Origin: Hordeum vulgare subsp. vulgare
Taxonomy: Eukaryota > Streptophyta > Magnoliopsida > Poales > Poaceae
DNA length: 64,000 nucleotides
Assembly (NCBI RefSeq): GCF_904849725.1
Contig: NC_058522.1
Span: forward strand, 458,926,844 to 458,990,843
Direction of reading: 5' to 3'
A program made the translations under genes and the position numbers. The notes under the pieces are model-generated. The model was not told the origin of the DNA and ran no database searches. It was given only the letters and a program-made list of their open reading frames with translations. Shown here one piece after another: positions 59,041 through 64,000 of this stretch. Within the stretch, counting starts at the first letter, position 1. Every line of letters starts with the position of its first letter.

Positions 59041-60372
59041 GTCAACAGAAGTGTATTATATATACGTGTTATTGATGTGTACTTTACAAGTACTCCTAGT
59101 AGACATGGGTATTAGATACGGGTTCAGTTGCTAAATGTTAGTAACTCAAAAGAAAATCTATGAAATAAATGGAGACTAGCTAAAGGCAAGGTGACGATGT
59201 GTGTTGGAAGTGTTTCCAAGGTTGATATGATCACCATCGCACGCTATGTTTACCTTTGGGATTAGTGTTGAACCTGAATCTTGTTTGGTGTTTGCGTTGA
59301 GCATGAACATGATTGGATCGTGTTTATTGCAAGTTATTCACTTAAATAGAATAATGGTACTCTGTTTACTTTAATAATACCTTCAATGGTCATGCACCTA
59401 ATATGAATGGTTTATTGAATCTTGATCATAGTGACACACATGTTCATAATATTGATGGCAAAATATACAAAGTAGTAATGATAGTACCACTTACTTGTGG
59501 CACTACCACTTAAGTCATATTGGTATAAAACGCATGAAGAATCTCCATGCTCATGGATTTTTGGACTCACTCGTTTTTGAATCGTTTGAGACATGCGAAC
59601 CATGCCTATTCGTGTAAACGCATGAAGAAATTCCATGCAGATGGATCTTTTGGACTCACTTGATTTTGAATCATTGGAGACATGCAAATCATGCCACATG
59701 GGCAAGACGAATGAAGGACTCGTTTTTCCAGTGAGATGGAACGAGCAAGTGACTTATTGGAAATAATACATTTTGATGTATGCAGTCTAATGAGTGCCGA
59801 GGCACGCTGTGAATATCGTTATGTTCTTACTTCATAGACAATTTGAGTAGATACAGGTGTATTTAATTGATGAAGCACGAGTGAAGTTGAAGATCATCGT
59901 GACAATTTCAGAGTGAAGTTGAAGATCATCGTGACAAGAGGATGAAATATCTATGATGTGATCGTATAGATGAATATCTGAGTTGCGAGTTTGGTATACA
60001 TTTAAGACAATGTGGAAATTGTTTCACAACTTATGCCACTTGGAACACCATAGTGTGATGGTGTGTCCGAACATCGTAGCCGCACCCTATTAGATATGGT
60101 GCATACTATGATGTCTCTTATCGAATTACCACTATCATTTTGGGGTTATGCATGAGAGTCAACCACATTCACTTTAAATAGGGCACCATTTAATTTCGTT
60201 GAGATGACACCGTATGAACTATGGTTTAGAGAAATCTAAGCTCTCGTTTCTTAAAGTTTGGGGCTTATATGCTTATGTCAAAAGGCTTTATCCTGATAAG
60301 CTCAAACCCATAGCGAATAATTGAATCTTCATAGCATACCCAATGGAATGAGTTAGGTATACCTCCTATCTC
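59041..60372 (+). pseudogene. Element F protease and integrase remnant
   Basis: The protease part (59060-59290) aligns with D and E but its DTG codons are damaged. GAG-pre-integrase (about 59500-59705) contains an 88 bp tandem duplication. A second, roughly 33 bp duplication lies at about 59880-59935. The integrase core and C-terminus (60050-60360) match E at DNA level, up to the segment after KCIFIGYPK. It ends abruptly at 60372. Confidence 0.8.
59528..59703 (+). repeat. 88 bp tandem duplication in F's GAG-pre-integrase
   Basis: Units 59528-59615 and 59616-59703 both start AAACGCATGAAGAA and end near CATGCC. The length is not a multiple of three, so it shifts the pol frame. Element B carries the same duplication with the same junction (GTGTAAACGCATG). 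Confidence 0.88.
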
Positions 60373-60375
60373 TGT

Positions 60376-61320
60376 CATTGTTTAAGAATTCGTCCGATTA
60401 ACCAGTTAACTTGTGAGTTAATCGCTACTCTTAGGGTGACCGAATCGAATAACACCTATACATCGTGTTAACTTGTCATGCCGATTAATTAGTTAGTTAG
60501 ACCGATTAATGAGTTGTCATACCGATTAATCAGTTACCAGACCGATTAATCACTACTGGCCCATTAACTCGCGGGCGAACGAATCTCAAAAATTTGGCAC
60601 GTAACCCCTGCCACCTCCTCTTGCTACTAAATACCTAGGGTTTGGCCCTCCTCCTGCGTCCTCATTCTTCTTTCATCTCCTCCTAACCTCATTGGTGGCT
60701 AGTCGTGTCGTCATCAATGCCAGTCACCACACTACACCTGCAAGATCTAGTTGCTGTGTCATTCTGGTCGCCGGCCTGGACCCCACCCCACTTGGCCACT
60801 CCCCATCCCATCCCATGGGATGCTCCCCAATCTCTTCCTCGATGGTGTCACCAGTAGGCACTCCAGTACCATCTTCCCCCCTATCTTAGTGGAGAATCCA
60901 CATTCATATATTAGTAGATTATGAATTACAATTTGGTAGATGGGTGGATGAAACTGTTGGTTTTGGTTGTTATGTGGTGTATATCGTGTGATGTATGTTA
61001 GAAAGTATAGGGATAAGTTTAAATGTTTAATTGATAATTTCGAATTTTGAGATTTTATATATTTGGATATATAATGATTATTAATTTTACCTCTTGTCTA
61101 TTTTTTATATGCCTACAATAGAATATTATGGTATAATACATAGCTAGGTGCATGGAATTATGGTATAATACATTAAAAATCAAGATAAAAGTTGGCAAGT
61201 TTCTATTTAGTCTACCGATTAATGGTCGACCGATTAATCCACTTAATAGGCCGATTCACCGATTAATCGCTTCTCCCAAGCCGACCGAGCAGTTACCGGT
61301 TACCGATTTCTTAAACATTG
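60376..61320. mobile_element. Non-autonomous hAT-type DNA transposon, 945 bp
   Basis: Terminal inverted repeats CATTGTTTAAGAA (60376) and CAATGTTTAAGAA (reverse strand from 61320) are flanked by a perfect 8 bp duplication ATCTCTGT (60368-60375 and 61321-61328). Eight-base duplications and CA-starting ends are hAT features. Subterminal CCGATTAAT occurs four times at the left and three times at the right, likely transposase-binding sites. The middle holds a promoter-like CTACTAAATACCTAGGGTTT (about 60633) and a 65-codon frame (60692-60889), perhaps the remnant start of a transposase gene. A 17-mer ATTATGGTATAATACAT is repeated at 61125 and 61157. No transposase domain is present. Confidence 0.85.
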
Positions 61321-61325
61321 ATCTC

Positions 61326-63907
61326 TGTAACATCCCAAATTTTCAATTTGGAATGTTATACATTAGATCATCATTGCATATCATATTTTATTACATCTTT
61401 GGTTGATCCTAGAAATTCTACGCAACTCAAGGACCCACGGAGAGAGTTGGAATTTCGTTACTTTCATAATTGAGTTTGTTCAAAATTTGAAAAGAGGATC
61501 ATTTGGTTTTAATTATTTTCTCTTCAAATATTTATAAATATAAAATAAAAGAGAGGGGATAAAATGACTTCCCCAAAATAAAGAAATACTGGATTACAAA
61601 ATATTAAAATCAAATAAGAATTTTATTCCGAGTTTTATTGCTATTTTATTTGAATTAGAAAAAAACGTGTTTTTCAAAATTGCATTTGAGGCCCAAATAA
61701 ATGTTCACCTTGTCCGGCATATTTTTAGAGGACGGAGAAAATTTATTTCGGAATTTTTGGACTCCGTTTGATATTTCTTTTTATTTATCTACTGCGCGTC
61801 GGAATTATTTAAAAAAATCCGAATTTTTCTAAACGGGGCGTATCTAGCCGGGACTCTATCCCTAAAGGCCTTTATATAGCCAACCCACCCCACCCCAAAC
61901 CCTAAAAGCCGTCGCCGCCGCCACCCGCGCCACCGCCGACCCGGCCACGCCGCGCCGCCGCCCCGGCTACGCCGCCACCCACCGCCCACGCCGTGCCGCC
62001 CGCCGGCCACGCCGCCGCCGCCATTGGCGGCCAGATATGAAGGTAGCCCGGTTTTGTTTTTTAAAAAATATATATATATATATATATATTTCATATTGGT
62101 TAATTTTTTCGGTTTATTTAATTAGAGGACGTCCGTACGTACGTTCGTTTTAACGAACGTTGTTCGTCCGTTAGTCACTGACAGCGAACGATCGTTCGTT
62201 AGCCTGTTCATCCAGTTTTCCTTTTCCACGAATTTTCCGCGATTATTTCCGATCGCGATTTCTACCCTAATTTTTGTTTAAGTTTATCTTTTCGCTCATT
62301 TATCGGAATCAAATGATTCAAACGCCCAGATCTTCGTCACGAAGCCCTCTTTCTGTTTAACCAACTTGAACAAGATTTTTGTACAGTAAAATTTGACTCT
62401 AGTCAAGATTCATAAACGTATCTCGTTTCTTTCGCACTTTGAGTTTCGTTGCTTCGTTTGTTTTGATTTTTTTTGCAAACCGGAGTTCTTCACTTGAACT
62501 TTCTGGTTAGATATCTTATTTGAGTTTTACCCGTGCATCTAGTGTGATTGCTTATGTAAGTTATTGTTTGTTTACGATAGAGTACCCGGAGTGCGAAGCA
62601 TGCTACTACGAGTCTCTAGGTTTTGCGGATCATCAGCAAGGCAAGTAACACTTTGATCATACCCCTTTACTGCCCAATTTTATAGCATTAGATTCAACCC
62701 TCAAACATTGCATGGTTAGGATCTGATTAACATGTGGGTATTGGGAAGTAGATGATGAGGTAGTACCTATTGCCGTGTTTATTACCAAACCTTTGGGAGT
62801 TACTTCTACGTTATGCTTATATTGCTATGCTATGCTCATAGACGTGGATTGGGTGAGTGTATCCATGACAGATGTGAGTATTGTTAATTAATGGTGCACT
62901 TAAGGTGGCTACTTAAATACACATCTGGGTGGATTGCTTGTCAGGGCACTTGGAGAAACCCAGTGTTGTCCTAGGATATCCCATAGGAACCGTGTGATCA
63001 TCCTACGGTCCTCCACCCAGGCTCAAAGAGATCATAAGATTATTCATGCTAGAAACTTTCGTGTGCAGTCACAAGCCATTATGGGCTCTGGCATAGTTGA
63101 GTAAGTTGCGTGAAGCTCTTGAAGCGGTAGACTAGCAGATGTAGTGGGTTAGGTGGTACGGTCTACCCAGAGTAGAGAGTTAATGCTTCAGAAAGACTGT
63201 GTCTCAAATCTCCGGCCATGGATGTATTCGAGTCTTGTGGGAAAAGTGTGCAAACCCCTGCAGAGTCTACAAACTAATCATGGTTAGCCGTATCCCCGGT
63301 TATGGACATCTTGAGTATCTGGTTCTATGATTATCATGTTGATCTCATCACTCTAAATTAATTTTGTTGGGTTAATGATGAAGCTTAATTGGGATTGAGT
63401 TGGAGGAACCTTCTCAATGTTTAACAACAACCATGATTGTTAAATAAACTTATTCCTTTGTTGTAGGATAAAGATTGGCTTTATGCAAAACTGTTAACCA
63501 AAGAGCTTTCCACCAGCCATATATGCATGTAGAAATAGCATTTATTTTGTTCATTACTCTATGTGTTACCTTGCCAGCATATTCCATGTCCTGACCCGTT
63601 TCGGGCTGCAACATTTCATGTTGCAGACTTTTCGGACATCGAGTAAGGTGCCATAGGTCGTTGTCTTTCACTCAGTTATGTCGTTGGAGTTGATGGACTC
63701 ACTTTATCTTCCAAGCCTTCCGCTGTTATCGTTTTTAGATGGCTTAAGCCATATTATTGTAATAAGTTTTCTTTCGAGACATTCGAAGTAATAAGTGTGT
63801 GATTGAAACTCTGTTATAAAACCTCAAGTATTGTGCGTGTCAGCATTACCGATCCAGGGATGACACAGATGCATAGAGACTGGACTGTTTGAGGTCTGGT
63901 CGCTACA
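61326..63907 (+). repeat. 5' LTR of element H, 2.58 kb
   Basis: TGTAACATCCC...GGTCGCTACA. TATA-like TTTATATAG at 61871-61879 is followed by a CCG-rich leader (61905-62032), an (AT)n run (62067-62088) and palindromic CGTTCG elements (62141-62198). The right half is related to 6727-7877. The glycine/arginine-rich frame on minus at 61789-62094 is a by-product of the CCG repeats. Confidence 0.8.
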
Positions 63908-64000
63908 AGATGGTATCAGAGCACACGCTGACTGTAGGACACGACCACTAAGCTAAAACCATAGGTCACTCTTCTCATCCCATTTCTGACTCCTCTCCCT
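63908..64000 (+). other. Element H primer-binding site and start of leader
   Basis: TGGTATCAGAGC at 63911-63922 is an exact 12-base match to the initiator-methionine tRNA 3' end, three bases after the LTR. The remaining 78 bases are leader. Confidence 0.88.

Larger units (their letters stand above)
48197..60372 (+). mobile_element. Element F: Angela-like Copia, split by G and truncated at H
   Basis: Plus-strand pieces are 5' LTR (48197-49790 and 56674-56976, split by G), primer site, leader, gag, protease and integrase to 60372. There the sequence stops at ...CCTATCTC and Gypsy element H begins. The remainder, if present, lies beyond the window. Coding parts are heavily decayed. GCTAA (48192-48196) precedes the LTR start and may be the left target duplication. 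Confidence 0.87.
61326..64000 (+). mobile_element. Element H: Gypsy-type retrotransposon, 5' LTR and start of internal region
   Basis: It begins at the LTR start TGTAACATCCC, directly after element F sequence once the hAT insertion is removed. It runs past the right edge. The LTR is 2.58 kb and is followed by an initiator-Met tRNA primer site. The long LTR, TGTAACATCCC start and primer type suggest a chromovirus-like Gypsy, but no coding sequence is visible to confirm this. Confidence 0.7.

Noticed and set aside
62067..62088. (AT)n microsatellite as a functional element
   Set aside because: A simple dinucleotide run inside an LTR. Nothing suggests more than slippage.
61789..62094. Glycine/arginine-rich frame on minus
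   Set aside because: It is the complement of CCG repeats in the leader part of a Gypsy LTR, with no conserved features.
1..64000. CRISPR arrays, bacterial-type operons, tRNA or rRNA genes
   Set aside because: No regularly spaced short repeats, no ribosome-binding or operon structure, and no tRNA cloverleaf beyond the short primer-binding matches. The content is plant retrotransposon DNA.

Overview
The window looks like intergenic DNA from a large grass genome, most likely a Triticeae species (wheat, barley or rye group). Almost every base can be assigned to nested transposable elements, and I see no intact host gene. The assignment rests on seven diverged copies of a BARE/WIS/Angela-type Copia LTR, a Maximus-type Sirevirus, an Athila-type Gypsy LTR starting TGATACGTCTC with a TGGCGCCGTTGCCGGGG primer site, and a second Gypsy LTR starting TGTAACATCCC. 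Family names come from memory of these repeats; no search was run.

Layout, left to right. Element A (1-6726, minus) is a decayed Angela-like Copia that runs off the left edge. It sits beside the 3' part of a Gypsy LTR (6727-7877) and a short GATTCTA-rich block (7878-8056). Element B (8057-45824, minus) is another Angela-like Copia, without its RNase H end and 3' LTR, and it hosts two insertions. The first is element C (10279-25018, minus), a roughly 14.7 kb Sirevirus with gag, protease, integrase, RT and RNase H. Downstream of pol it carries a long extra ORF (12220-15934), and next to its 5' LTR it has an additional partial internal copy. The second is element D (26281-43538, minus), an Angela-like Copia in B's leader, flanked by the target duplication ATCAT. 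Element E (33858-42461, plus) lies inside D's 5' LTR in the opposite direction and is the best preserved Copia here. B's own leader, primer site and 5' LTR resume at 43539-45824.

Next comes 2.4 kb of AT-rich, poorly classified sequence (45825-48196). Element F (48197-60372, plus), an Angela-like Copia, follows. Its 5' LTR is split by element G (49791-56668, plus; target duplication CTCAT), a short Athila-type element that retains only a gag-like ORF. F ends inside integrase where Gypsy element H (61326 to the right edge) was inserted. A 945 bp hAT-type element (60376-61320; 8 bp duplication ATCTCTGT) sits exactly on the F/H junction.

Relative order from nesting: B before C and D, D before E, F before G and H, and H before the hAT element. 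All Copia coding regions carry frameshifts or stops, so none of the copies is autonomous as it stands.

The observations I rate highest are: (1) the extra ORF of C is preceded by a plant-gene-like promoter (TATAAATA, G-box), a GC-rich leader and a credible 3' splice site six bases before its ATG; (2) B and F share an 88 bp, out-of-frame tandem duplication with the same breakpoints in pol, which suggests a pol-defective lineage moved in trans; (3) C has a tandem LTR-internal-LTR-partial-internal structure; (4) the hAT element straddles an older junction. No previously undescribed gene system could be established from sequence alone.
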